A stretch of DNA of 24,295 nt, from the NCBI GenBank assembly GCA_002083615.1, contig MSXO01000073.1, positions 1 through 24,295 of the forward strand, in the 5' to 3' direction. Shown here piece by piece: positions 8,514 to 16,251 of the stretch; position 1 is the first letter of the stretch; every line of letters begins with the position of its first letter. Both the position numbers and the translations under genes were made by a program. Source of the DNA: Proteobacteria bacterium ST_bin11 (GTDB lineage Bacteria > Pseudomonadota > Gammaproteobacteria > Methylococcales > Methylomonadaceae). The notes below the pieces were generated by a model that searched no databases, was not told the origin of the DNA, and worked only from the letters and a program-made list of their open reading frames with translations.

Positions 8514-10861
8514 GGTTTGATCCGTACTTTGATGCCTTGCCCACGTCCCAGCACTTGGCAGTCAGGATGCTGACTGATTTCGCGTAGGAACTCGTAGCGT
8601 TTCAAGTCGGGATGTCCGTCCAGGTAGACCCCAAGTTCGTCATCAGAAACAGTGATCCAGGCGTCTTGCTGATCGGGATGGGTGCGCAGTGTCGAGATCC
8701 ACACGCCCACTGCCGGAAAATCTTGCTCAGGTTGCACACTCGGAATGCCGTCGTTAATGCTTGGTTTGACTGAATCCATGACTGTTGTCGACGTTACTGG
8801 GGGTTCTGCTGGTTGCTTGTGACTGCGTGGTTTGGCTTTTGTGTTTCGCTGCTGGGTGGGCTTTTGAAGGGTCGATGGATTGACGGGATCGATACGCTTG
8901 TCTGGTTTGACTTCGACATTTTCAGCAGGCAATGCAGTTGGTGTGGCATTCGATGCTTGAACCGGTAAAGCGCCTATCATGCGCAATAGCCTCTGCGCAG
9001 GTTCCTCAGCCAGTTGTACGACGCGTTGCTGCCCTAAGGTTTGCACTTTCCGCATCGGAGACAGAACATCGGTCACTAACCAGTTTTGATCGACCAATCC
9101 TTGAATGAACACATCGCTTTCAACTTGAAGCTTTAGCGGAACATCTGGAAATAGGCATAACCATTTTCCTTGTTTTTCGAAGATGTCGCCGTTCCATGAC
9201 CACTGCCCCTGACTAATCCGGTTCGCGATTTCGATAAGCCACGCGCCGGCCTGTCCATGATTGCGGAGCCATAAGACTTCTGGGTCTTGGATGGATTGGG
9301 ATTGGGTATGCTCAGTCACGATGTCCGCTTGAGGGTCGGCTAAAGACTTGGTATCGCCATCCACGCTCGGCGTGCATCCGTCATCGACAAGGGGGGTGGG
9401 TTTGTCGGTATCACCGGTATCCGATTCAACCTGCAAGACTGGGGATAACGGGACCTGCTCTTGGCTAGTGCCATCGGGAATGGCCGCCAAGGTTGGCATC
9501 TCGTGGTCGGTTGATGGTGCCTGCGAAACCGGCTTAGGCTTGGTCGGTTTGCGAGATTTGACTGCTTCAGTCTTTTCCGGCAATGCCTGGTCTTTGGTTC
9601 CTGGTTGGGTTGGTGTAGTAGATTCCTCGTCCTCAACTTCAAATCCTTCGATCGCGGCCGGCGGCTCATTGCTGAATATCGACTCCAACGATGCCAAACG
9701 CAGCATGTAAAACACGGCGTCCAAGCCATCCGGTCTCATACGCCAATAGCGGTACTGGCGGCCTGCGGCATCGCGTTTGGGAATCGCCAAACCGCGTTCG
9801 ATCAAAATATCCGCCAAGGTATCTTCATCGCGCGGAATACCGGGCACCTTGTCTTTGGCCAGCAAACCGACGATGTCTTGCGCGCCAGTCCGCCAAACAA
9901 TATGCACACCGGATTGAAATCGCCATACTCTGGCGCCTTTGTCGTTGACCAGCCACTGGCCTGATTTAATCAAGCGCCGCATCGCATCGAACAGATACCG
10001 CTCGACCGGCATCCCCAACGCCGCATCGACCGAATGCGCATGGGTTTTCAAATCGCGTTCCACGCTTTTGCAGTCTGCGGTAACCACTAACTCATAGAGC
10101 TTGCTACCGCGATCCAGACCATGCAAGGTTTCCAGTAGCGCTTGCATGATTTCTGGTCCCGGTTCCAGCAGGTAAGCACGCGACTCACGCGTTAACACCC
10201 GCTCGATAACCAGTGCCGAAAACTGTTGGTGGCGTTTATGACGGTTCTCTCGCCAGCGCAAAAAATAACGATCGATACGGTGTTGTGCCGCCCAGTCGAT
10301 CAAATTTTCGTCACAGGGATTCCAGGTGTGCAGCCCCTGACTGTCGGTAACAGCGATATCGGAGACAGGTTTACCAATATCGTGCAATAAGCCGGCAAAA
10401 CACACGGCCAATCGCCAGCGCGGCTCCAAGGTTTTACGGGATTTGGGTGTGGCGTCGCTTGCAAATAGGCAGCCGTGCGATGCCAGGGACGCCCAATGTG
10501 CGACTTCAAGGCCATGCCTAAACAAACCACCGGCGCCGCGATGGTGATGTGATTCGGAGGCCGGCAACAAGTGACTGAATGCGGCATAGCGTGTAATGAC
10601 CGGTAGTGCAATCGCCTGATATAACGCATCGGGCAATGCCAATGCCTGCTCTATCGATTGAATCAGCTCGCTTTGGGTGGCCAGAACACGCTCTACCGAT
10701 GCCGCCGGCAGCCCCTTCATGAATGGTGGATAACGTGGAATCTCCTCGCCAGACGATGCCGGTGGTGCACTGACCAAAGCCGGTTTATCGCCCCAAAGAC
10801 GCTGACTGATACGTTGGATGAAAGATGACGTGGCGTTTTCCATGGCGCCGCATCGTGACAT
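8510..10861 (-). CDS. traI: TraI relaxase, MOBH family
   Basis: Nicks oriT and leads the transferred strand into the recipient. This 783-residue protein has the MOBH (TraI_2) N-terminal domain: a His triad at 105-107, HGLEV near 116, and the HD motif in LLHDIGKPVSD at 160-161, which binds metal in this family. Low-complexity Pro/Gln/Thr linkers around residues 420-520 and 650-710 separate it from a probable TraI_2_C domain. The frame opens at a TTG (10885) inside a large palindrome; I chose the ATG at 10861, with a second ATG at 10843 possible, since neither has a strong ribosome binding site. It is first in the traI-traD-DUF4400 operon and divergent from a lipoprotein-trfA operon. Confidence 0.94.
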   Translation of the reverse strand: MSRCGAMENATSSFIQRISQRLWGDKPALVSAPPASSGEEIPRYPPFMKGLPAASVERVLATQSELIQSIEQALALPDALYQAIALPVITRYAAFSHLLPASESHHHRGAGGLFRHGLEVAHWASLASHGCLFASDATPKSRKTLEPRWRLAVCFAGLLHDIGKPVSDIAVTDSQGLHTWNPCDENLIDWAAQHRIDRYFLRWRENRHKRHQQFSALVIERVLTRESRAYLLEPGPEIMQALLETLHGLDRGSKLYELVVTADCKSVERDLKTHAHSVDAALGMPVERYLFDAMRRLIKSGQWLVNDKGARVWRFQSGVHIVWRTGAQDIVGLLAKDKVPGIPRDEDTLADILIERGLAIPKRDAAGRQYRYWRMRPDGLDAVFYMLRLASLESIFSNEPPAAIEGFEVEDEESTTPTQPGTKDQALPEKTEAVKSRKPTKPKPVSQAPSTDHEMPTLAAIPDGTSQEQVPLSPVLQVESDTGDTDKPTPLVDDGCTPSVDGDTKSLADPQADIVTEHTQSQSIQDPEVLWLRNHGQAGAWLIEIANRISQGQWSWNGDIFEKQGKWLCLFPDVPLKLQVESDVFIQGLVDQNWLVTDVLSPMRKVQTLGQQRVVQLAEEPAQRLLRMIGALPVQASNATPTALPAENVEVKPDKRIDPVNPSTLQKPTQQRNTKAKPRSHKQPAEPPVTSTTVMDSVKPSINDGIPSVQPEQDFPAVGVWISTLRTHPDQQDAWITVSDDELGVYLDGHPDLKRYEFLREISQHPDCQVLGRGQGIKVRIKP

Positions 10862-10875
10862 AAAAATTTTGGACC

Positions 10876-10917
10876 CTTCGTACAATAAAGGTCAAATTCG
10901 ACCTTTATTGTACGAAG
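10876..10917. promoter_or_regulatory. 42-bp palindrome between traI and the lipoprotein-trfA operon (copy A)
   Basis: Two perfect 18-bp arms (CTTCGTACAATAAAGGTC and its complement) flank AAATTC. The centre lies about 35 bases before the traI start and 75 before the divergent lipoprotein gene. Related sequences lie upstream of traF (13532-13559 and 13586-13625), so this appears to be a shared regulatory site for transfer and perhaps replication. A repressor operator, an activator box for the FlhDC-like pair, or a transcribed hairpin are all possible. Confidence 0.75.
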
Positions 10918-10971
10918 AGCAGAAAAGTTTGTGATTAATGTACTGCGCTTTCTGATTCGTCTGGAGGCAGC

Positions 10972-11451
10972 ATGAACATTGACACCATCCCCCCTCATAT
11001 TCGCTCGTTTATCCCGATTGTAGGCTTGGCGCTGTGCACGGCTTGCGCATCGCCGAGTGCAGTGGATGAACACATTCACGAAATCGTCATCGGATCGATG
11101 ATGCTTGATTCCAAAAAGCCCTGGCACCTGGATAGTGCCTGGCAGACTGGCGGAATAGGCGGTTCGGCGCTACGGACCGCGTCGATAGAGCATGTTGTCA
11201 GGCAAGTGGATCAGCCCTGGCGGGCCGTAAACGATGCCGATACCGTTGCAAAGCCCAAACACCCTGACAACAGCTTTGCGGATTCAATCGAATTCACGCA
11301 GATCGACGACCCATCCCAGTTGGAACGCGCCTGGCGAAAATACTGCCATCATCAGCTCGACCTGTCGCTTGAGGAACGCGCGCTGATCGACTCGACAGAC
11401 ATGCGGGCTGCCTTACAGCATGCCTGCAACCCCAGTAGTCTGCTGAAATAA
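10972..11451 (+). CDS. Putative lipoprotein upstream of trfA
   Basis: A 159-residue protein that I do not recognise. The N-terminus has a hydrophobic stretch ending LALCTAC at residues 19-25, which looks like a lipoprotein signal with Cys25 as the lipidated residue. The -3 position is Cys rather than the usual Leu, so this is uncertain. The rest is soluble and hydrophilic, with a Cys pair in the C-terminal half (KYCHH and HACN). GGAGG four bases before the ATG supports the start. It ends nine bases before trfA and so is probably cotranscribed, from a promoter near the large palindrome. Function unknown. Confidence 0.7.
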   Translation: MNIDTIPPHIRSFIPIVGLALCTACASPSAVDEHIHEIVIGSMMLDSKKPWHLDSAWQTGGIGGSALRTASIEHVVRQVDQPWRAVNDADTVAKPKHPDNSFADSIEFTQIDDPSQLERAWRKYCHHQLDLSLEERALIDSTDMRAALQHACNPSSLLK

Positions 11452-11460
11452 GGGGGCGTC

Positions 11461-12327
11461 ATGACTATCACAAGCAACGACGCGTTAGGCAATCTCGACA
11501 ACCGCTTTCAAAAACTGGTGGCCCTTAAAAAATCCAAACCCACAAAAGTCGAACCCTTGGCGACTTTACCGCATTGGCCTGCCGGTATGCGCGGCACGCC
11601 GAATGCCTGTTTGCGCAGCGCCTTGTTTGCCGGGGTGCAGGGCAATGAGCGGATAGCGTACAAAAAACGTACCCTATTGGCCGCAGTCGAGGGGATCGAA
11701 GTCCGTTATCTCGGCGTTCAGCTCAATCAGTCCGATCTGGACGTCTGGATGCAGATCGTGCATCTATCCAGAACGCAATTGCCGGGCTTTAGCGTGACCT
11801 TCAGTGCGCATGCGTTGCTGATGGCTTTAGGCCGATCGACCGGCAAAAGTCAGCACGAATGGTTGAAGGAATCCATGGCGCGTTTAGGCGGCGCCTTTGT
11901 GGAAATCACCTTTCAAGGCCGCGACACCTTTGGCGAAAAAGGGTTCTTACGGTATCACCGTGATGAAGTGACCCATCGCTACGTGGTGGAAGTGACCGAA
12001 TCCATGCTGCGCTTGTTTGAAGACGGCTACACCTACATCGAGTTCGAGCAACGTCGTAAATTACGTAAACACCCCTTGGCACTCTGGTTACAGGGATTTA
12101 TGTCGTCACATGCAGCGCCCTATCCGTTGAAAATCAACACCATCCACCGTTTGAGCGGCAGCAGTGCCACGACCCTGCGTGACTTCAAATACCGTTTACG
12201 CAAAGCATTGGAAGCCTTGGTCGACTGCGGTAGTCTGGAAAGCTTTGAGATCGGCGAGGATACCGTCAAAGTTAAAAAACACCCCACAGCGAGCCAGCAA
12301 CGGTATTTACAGGGCAACAGCGGTTGA
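11461..12327 (+). CDS. trfA: TrfA-family plasmid replication initiator
   Basis: Binds iterons at oriV and opens the origin, loading host helicase together with DnaA. The 288-residue protein is close to the short form of RK2 TrfA in length. The family signature WPAGMRGTPNACLRSALF lies at residues 39-56, and the C-terminal half has the winged-helix region with RLSGSSATTLRDFKYRLRKALE. It follows the lipoprotein gene by nine bases with a G-rich ribosome binding site. The first iteron begins nine bases after its stop codon, which strongly supports the assignment. Pairing of this IncP-type initiator with SXT/IncC-type transfer genes is notable. Confidence 0.93.
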   Translation: MTITSNDALGNLDNRFQKLVALKKSKPTKVEPLATLPHWPAGMRGTPNACLRSALFAGVQGNERIAYKKRTLLAAVEGIEVRYLGVQLNQSDLDVWMQIVHLSRTQLPGFSVTFSAHALLMALGRSTGKSQHEWLKESMARLGGAFVEITFQGRDTFGEKGFLRYHRDEVTHRYVVEVTESMLRLFEDGYTYIEFEQRRKLRKHPLALWLQGFMSSHAAPYPLKINTIHRLSGSSATTLRDFKYRLRKALEALVDCGSLESFEIGEDTVKVKKHPTASQQRYLQGNSG

Positions 12328-12335
12328 AAAAAAGC

Positions 12336-12519
12336 ACGGCATTCGACCGACGCTATTTTGGCTCGGTCGATACGGCATTCGGCCGACGCACTAACGGCAT
12401 TCGACCGACACGGACACGGCATTCGACCGACGGTGGCACGGCATTCGGCCGACAGACACGGCATTCGACCGACAAAAAGCACGGCATTCGGCCGACGTTT
12501 TACACGGCATTCGACCGAC
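12336..12519 (+). repeat. Eight directly repeated 16-bp iterons of oriV
   Basis: The unit ACGGCATTCGRCCGAC starts at 12336, 12372, 12394, 12416, 12438, 12458, 12481 and 12504. Five copies carry GACC (1, 3, 4, 6, 8) and three carry GGCC (2, 5, 7) at the variable base. Spacing after the second copy is 20-23 bases, about two helical turns; the first gap is 36 and holds an inverted partial copy, TCGGTCGA, at 12363-12370. This is the expected binding array for TrfA. Confidence 0.95.
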
Positions 12520-12648
12520 GCTCAGTGCGTTTTTTGGAATCGCTGCAAGTCACGATTGGCGTGGCCTACAGCGATTTTCAACGACCTAAAAAATCGGGTG
12601 CTAATCTATTTATAATCTTTTTTTAATCTAAATATAGGGCCGCTGCCC

Positions 12649-12657
12649 TGTGGATAA
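12649..12657 (-). promoter_or_regulatory. DnaA box
   Basis: TGTGGATAA is the exact complement of the consensus TTATCCACA. It lies right after the AT-rich region, on the far side from the iterons. Confidence 0.85.
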
Positions 12658-12697
12658 CTTTGGGCCTTGGTCTGCCCATCAGCAGCGTCATCGACAC

Positions 12698-13168
12698 TCA
12701 GTGCGAGCCCGTTGCCATGGCTTTTTGAAACTGCCAATAGGCATCGCGCAGTGTACCCAGCAGGGCCACTTGTTTACGGATATCGGCGAATTCGTTTTCC
12801 AAGGTTTCCACCAGTTGCTGCTCCCAGTCGGGTTCACCCTTCAGGATCCGCTGCAGGGGATAGCGATAGCCAGGACCTTTTTTCAGGTATTGGCAAATCG
12901 GTTTAGTTTGACCCTTTTGGCGCAGGGTGGCCATCCGGTACCACTCGATGCTAAACGACAAACGACTTTCACGACGACGAATCCGAACGCCAATATGCCC
13001 GCGCTCTTGGGTGGTCACATGTTGATGTCGCTGATTCATTTGTCGCCAGTAATCATCCACCAACATCCGCGCGTGGGCATGCAATTGCTCCGCTTTACTC
13101 TCCAGCCACACTGGGATGGCTGCATCAGTCGGCAGTAAGGATTCTTTCTCGCTATCGTCGCTTTTCAT
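12698..13168 (-). CDS. mobI: MobI-type conjugative transfer protein
   Basis: A 156-residue basic protein resembling MobI of SXT and IncC elements, an auxiliary factor needed with TraI for DNA processing at oriT. The conserved-looking block is RIRRRESRLSFSIEWYR at about residues 62-78, followed by KKGPGYRYPL near 96-105 and a C-terminal helical region. AGGA lies about seven bases before the ATG. It is convergent with trfA across oriV and divergent from traF. In SXT-type elements oriT lies just upstream of mobI, so the non-coding DNA to its right is the expected nick region. The match is from memory of the family pattern. Confidence 0.75.
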   Translation of the reverse strand: MKSDDSEKESLLPTDAAIPVWLESKAEQLHAHARMLVDDYWRQMNQRHQHVTTQERGHIGVRIRRRESRLSFSIEWYRMATLRQKGQTKPICQYLKKGPGYRYPLQRILKGEPDWEQQLVETLENEFADIRKQVALLGTLRDAYWQFQKAMATGSH

Positions 13169-13422
13169 GAATTTTCCTAATACTTAACTTCAGGGATTTA
13201 GAGTGGTCGTCCCTGAGGGATTTTTTTTGGGGGGGTCCGGTTTGACACAGGGCTGAGGCCAAAAACCTGTACAGACATTTAGACGCCGCGTCCCTGAATA
13301 CTTAGGGATATGTTCTGCGAAACATGGCCAGGTTGACATCGATGTTCCCTGATAACCGGTTTATCGGCCTGTCCCTGTTTAGACACGGCACATTGCCAAT
13401 GACTGAAAATGTTCGCTGAATG

Positions 13423-13440
13423 TCCCTGATAGATCAGGGA
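13423..13440. repeat. TCCCTGAT-AG-ATCAGGGA palindrome in the candidate oriT
   Basis: Perfect 8-bp arms around AG. It is the best of six TCCCTG(A)-type motifs in this non-coding region and is probably a protein binding site. Confidence 0.7.
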
Positions 13441-13531
13441 ACCGCCGAACGGAAATCCTGCACAGGTTTATGCGCTGAGTCTGATCAAAACCTGCCGCGG
13501 ATTCTAGGCGAGGTAAAAACCGATGGACTGA

Positions 13532-13559
13532 CAATAAAGGCCAAAATCGGCCTTTATTG
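13532..13559. promoter_or_regulatory. Palindrome upstream of traF (copy B)
   Basis: 11-bp arms CAATAAAGGCC and its complement around AAAATC. It shares the CAATAAAGGYC core and the 6-base spacer with the large palindrome upstream of traI. Confidence 0.65.
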
Positions 13560-13585
13560 CAGCCAAGGTAAAAAAAATTGCCCTG

Positions 13586-13625
13586 TCGTACAAATTAGGT
13601 CGAATTTGACTTTTATTGCACACGA
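13586..13625. promoter_or_regulatory. Degenerate palindrome upstream of traF (copy C)
   Basis: An imperfect version of copy A: it begins TCGTACAAATTAGGTC, has the spacer GAATTT, then GACTTTTATTGCA. Its centre lies about 59 bases from copy B and about 52 before the traF start, a promoter-like position. Confidence 0.6.
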
Positions 13626-13656
13626 ATAGCCAGGTGACTGGTGTAACAATAGGGCT

Positions 13657-14673
13657 ATGAACCCATATCCCTTCGTACTGTTGATGTTAATGACGTTATT
13701 GCTGCAGGCATTGACCGCCTCGGCTGATGAGGCTGTCGACAGACCGGTTGCGTCGTATTTCGAAGACAAACAACGCGGCTGGTTTTGGTATGAGGTATTG
13801 CCGGAGCCGGTAAAAAAAAACCAACCGGAAACTCAAGCCGATCAGGAAAAACCCAAGCCTGACATCAGTCCGCCCAGCGTCGTTCAAACTGAAATTGAAC
13901 CCAAAACACAAGTCCAGCCTTCTGCAGAACCCCAGCCACTGTCCTCAGCCTGGCTGAAGCAAAACTTGGAGCATTACCTGAACCAGGCCATCGACGATCC
14001 GAGTCCCGAGAATGTGTCGGCGTTTTATTACCTGCAGCGGGTGATGATGGATAAAGCCGAGCGGTTTACCAACGCTGCGCGCTACGTGGTGATGTCCGAT
14101 CCGCAACTCGACGAAACGGTGCGCCGACCGGTGGCAACCTATGCCGCCAATGAAGCCAATCATCAGGCCGGCGTGGTGGCCGAACAAGCCTTGAAAGCGA
14201 TTGCCGCCCAAGCCGGTATTTTGTTTTTCTTCCGATCTGATTGCCCTTATTGCCATGTACAAGCACCGATTCTGGCGATGCTGGAAAACGCCTACGGATT
14301 CAAGATTTATCCTGTGTCGCTGGATGGTTTACCGATGCCGAACGGCTTTTTCAGTCAGTTCAAACGTGATAACGGTCAGGCTGCAATGTTGGGCGTTGAA
14401 CAAACCCCGGCACTGTTTCTGATGAAACCGCCCAAGCAGATTGTGCCGTTGGCGCAAGGCGCGTTGTCGTTAGAAGAAGTTACCGGTCGGATTCTGCTGG
14501 CGGCCAAGGAAGCCGGTTGGATCGATGCCTCCCAATACCAAACCACTCAGGGCATCCGTAACACGCCGATGTTGTTACCGGCCGCCGGTAGCATCAGCCC
14601 TGCGGTCACTCAAGATCCACTATCGCTGATCCAGGCATTGCAACGCAGTGCGCATCTCGGGAGTACGCCATGA
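13657..14673 (+). CDS. traF: TraF conjugative pilus assembly protein with thioredoxin fold
   Basis: A periplasmic protein of 338 residues that helps fold disulphide-containing transfer proteins and is part of the F-type assembly complex. A signal peptide spans residues 1-23 (cleavage near ASADE). A Pro/Gln/Glu-rich linker runs from about 50 to 95. The thioredoxin-like domain carries the redox motif CPYC at 196-199 and a cis-Pro in TPAL at 250-251. Unlike F TraF, the CXXC is intact, as in SXT-type relatives. It heads traF-traH-traG, and its stop overlaps the traH start (ATGA). The ribosome binding site is weak (AGGG only two bases from ATG), which may limit its translation. Confidence 0.92.
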   Translation: MNPYPFVLLMLMTLLLQALTASADEAVDRPVASYFEDKQRGWFWYEVLPEPVKKNQPETQADQEKPKPDISPPSVVQTEIEPKTQVQPSAEPQPLSSAWLKQNLEHYLNQAIDDPSPENVSAFYYLQRVMMDKAERFTNAARYVVMSDPQLDETVRRPVATYAANEANHQAGVVAEQALKAIAAQAGILFFFRSDCPYCHVQAPILAMLENAYGFKIYPVSLDGLPMPNGFFSQFKRDNGQAAMLGVEQTPALFLMKPPKQIVPLAQGALSLEEVTGRILLAAKEAGWIDASQYQTTQGIRNTPMLLPAAGSISPAVTQDPLSLIQALQRSAHLGSTP

Positions 14674-16127
14674 TGTCGTTTTCATTTCGCTATCGTTACC
14701 CATATCGCCAGGTATTAGTATTGATTCTGTTGGTTGAGAGTGCCGTTCCTGCTTATGCCGACCTGCAACAGGAAATGGATAGCATGTTCGGCACCATGAC
14801 CAATTTTACGGCGCCGACCGCCCATTTAGGACAGCGCCGCGGCGTGATTACCGGCGGCAGCCTGGTGGCGCGCAACGGCATCACCAATACCAACCTGGTT
14901 TCCTTCGTGCCGCCGTCGTTCAGCGCCGGCTGCGGTGGGATCGACTTGTTTGCCGGTAGCTTCAGTTTCATCAACTTCAACCAGTTTGTGCAATTGATGC
15001 GTAATGTGGCTGGCAATGCCGCAGGGTATGCGTTTCAGTTGGCCGTGGGTGCCATGTGTCCCTGGTGTGCGTCGGTGATGACCGACCTGCAAAAGAAAAT
15101 CCAGGAAATGAACCAGATGTTCAGCAACTCATGCAGGTTGGCTCAGGGTTTGGTCAACGACACTGTCAAAGCCTTCGATCTGCAAAGTAAAACCAATCTG
15201 TCCAATGCCTCGTTTACCCAAGGCATTTCGGATGTGTTTTCCAGTTGGACCAATACCAGTACCTTGGGCGATCCGGTGCAACAAATCAAACAAAACGATC
15301 CCACCGACATGACCAAGGTCATCCAAGGCAATCTGGTTTGGCGGGCTTTGGTCAATCAAAATGCCGGCGGTTGGTTTAGGTTTGGTGGCAACAGTTTGCT
15401 GGAAGCGGCGATGAGCATTTCCGGTACGGTGATCGTCGATGCGCCGCAAGCCGCGCCCGACGGCAAAGGCGAAAACAATGCCATTAGCGCGCCGCCGCCG
15501 GTGTTGCGTATCAAGGATTTGATGTACGGCAACGACGCCGGCAACAGTTATCAAACCGTCAGGATGTATACCTGCAGCGATGGTCATGATGCCGATCAGT
15601 GTCTGAAACCCATCGTCCAGAACGTCAATCTGGTGGGCTTGAAGCAACGGGTGATGGAAATTCTGCTGGGTTCGGCCAATACCGGCAACGGACTACTCTA
15701 CAAATTCTCGACCAACAGCGGTCAAATCACCGACAGCGAAAAAGCCTTCATGCAAACCGTGCCGGATGCCATCGGCGGCATGATCCATAACCTGGCTAGG
15801 GAGGATGCCGGCATTGCCAAACTCTGGGCCGAAGAAGCGGCACCGGTGATTGCCCTGGAATTGGCGCAGCTGATTGTCAACGATTTGCTCAACGCTGTGC
15901 AGACTGCGGCACATATGAATGACCACGCCTATGCCAAGTTGTTGATGGACGCTTTGAAGGATGCAAGGGAGCAAATCCAGGACGAATACGTCACCATCGC
16001 CGGTCGCTACGGTAATCCGCAAACCCTGATGGCGTTTTACCAACAATTGATGACCACCGTGAAGCCTAAACACTATGGCACCGTGGCGCAATTGCCGGCG
16101 TCTGGCACCGCTTGGCCGACGCCTTAA
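14670..16127 (+). CDS. traH: TraH conjugative pilus assembly protein
   Basis: A periplasmic component of the F-type pore needed for pilus extension and mating-pair formation. The 485-residue protein has a signal peptide ending near AYA-D at 30-31. Cysteines at 88, 130 (MCPWC, with 133) and 155 are probable disulphide partners and clients of TraF. The rest is helical, as in the family. It starts inside the end of traF and is followed by a small ORF and traG. The order traF-traH-traG is the SXT/IncC arrangement. No truncation is seen. Confidence 0.93.
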   Translation: MMSFSFRYRYPYRQVLVLILLVESAVPAYADLQQEMDSMFGTMTNFTAPTAHLGQRRGVITGGSLVARNGITNTNLVSFVPPSFSAGCGGIDLFAGSFSFINFNQFVQLMRNVAGNAAGYAFQLAVGAMCPWCASVMTDLQKKIQEMNQMFSNSCRLAQGLVNDTVKAFDLQSKTNLSNASFTQGISDVFSSWTNTSTLGDPVQQIKQNDPTDMTKVIQGNLVWRALVNQNAGGWFRFGGNSLLEAAMSISGTVIVDAPQAAPDGKGENNAISAPPPVLRIKDLMYGNDAGNSYQTVRMYTCSDGHDADQCLKPIVQNVNLVGLKQRVMEILLGSANTGNGLLYKFSTNSGQITDSEKAFMQTVPDAIGGMIHNLAREDAGIAKLWAEEAAPVIALELAQLIVNDLLNAVQTAAHMNDHAYAKLLMDALKDAREQIQDEYVTIAGRYGNPQTLMAFYQQLMTTVKPKHYGTVAQLPASGTAWPTP

Positions 16128-16140
16128 TGGAGTCAACCGC

Positions 16141-16251
16141 ATGAGCCTCTGTCCGAACTGCACTACAAGACTCGCTTACTGGTGCTTTCTATCAATCGTA
16201 GGCGTGTCTTGGTTTTACCCTATTTCTTTAAAGGCAATCGCCCATGTTTGA
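16141..16251 (+). CDS. Possible 36-residue CPNC membrane peptide between traH and traG
   Basis: A short frame starting MSLCPNCTTRLAYWC and continuing with a hydrophobic stretch ending KAIAHV. GGAG lies eight bases before the ATG. Its stop overlaps the traG start by eight bases, so it could couple translation of traH and traG. One CXXC and a single likely membrane segment are visible. It may be a true small transfer peptide or only a leader for traG; I know no homologue. Confidence 0.4.
   Translation: MSLCPNCTTRLAYWCFLSIVGVSWFYPISLKAIAHV

Larger units (their letters stand above)
12328..12660. other. oriV: Vegetative origin of replication (oriV)
   Basis: The origin combines the eight iterons, an AT-rich stretch at about 12598-12636 with T-runs suitable as the unwinding element, and a perfect DnaA box at 12649-12657. 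The order and the adjacent trfA gene match iteron plasmids of the RK2 kind. No partition genes or origin-linked antisense RNA can be seen nearby. Confidence 0.88.
13169..13656. other. oriT: Non-coding mobI-traF region, candidate oriT
   Basis: About 490 bases without a gene. TCCCTG(A) or its complement occurs at 13190, 13210, 13291, 13346, 13372 and as a perfect palindrome at 13423-13440. 13291-13308 is a degraded version of that 18-bp palindrome. There is also a T8G7 run at 13222-13235, a GATAA/TTATC repeat at 13351-13365 and two regulatory palindromes before traF. Position next to mobI and repeat density suggest oriT; no nick site can be assigned. Confidence 0.55.

Noticed and set aside
12336..12519. 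CRISPR array
   Set aside because: The repeats are 16 bp with gaps of about 4-7 bases and no spacer-like sequence; the adjacent trfA gene and DnaA box identify them as iterons.
12324..12626. Open frames across the iteron array
   Set aside because: Their repetitive peptides are translations of the 16-bp iterons; the region is the replication origin.
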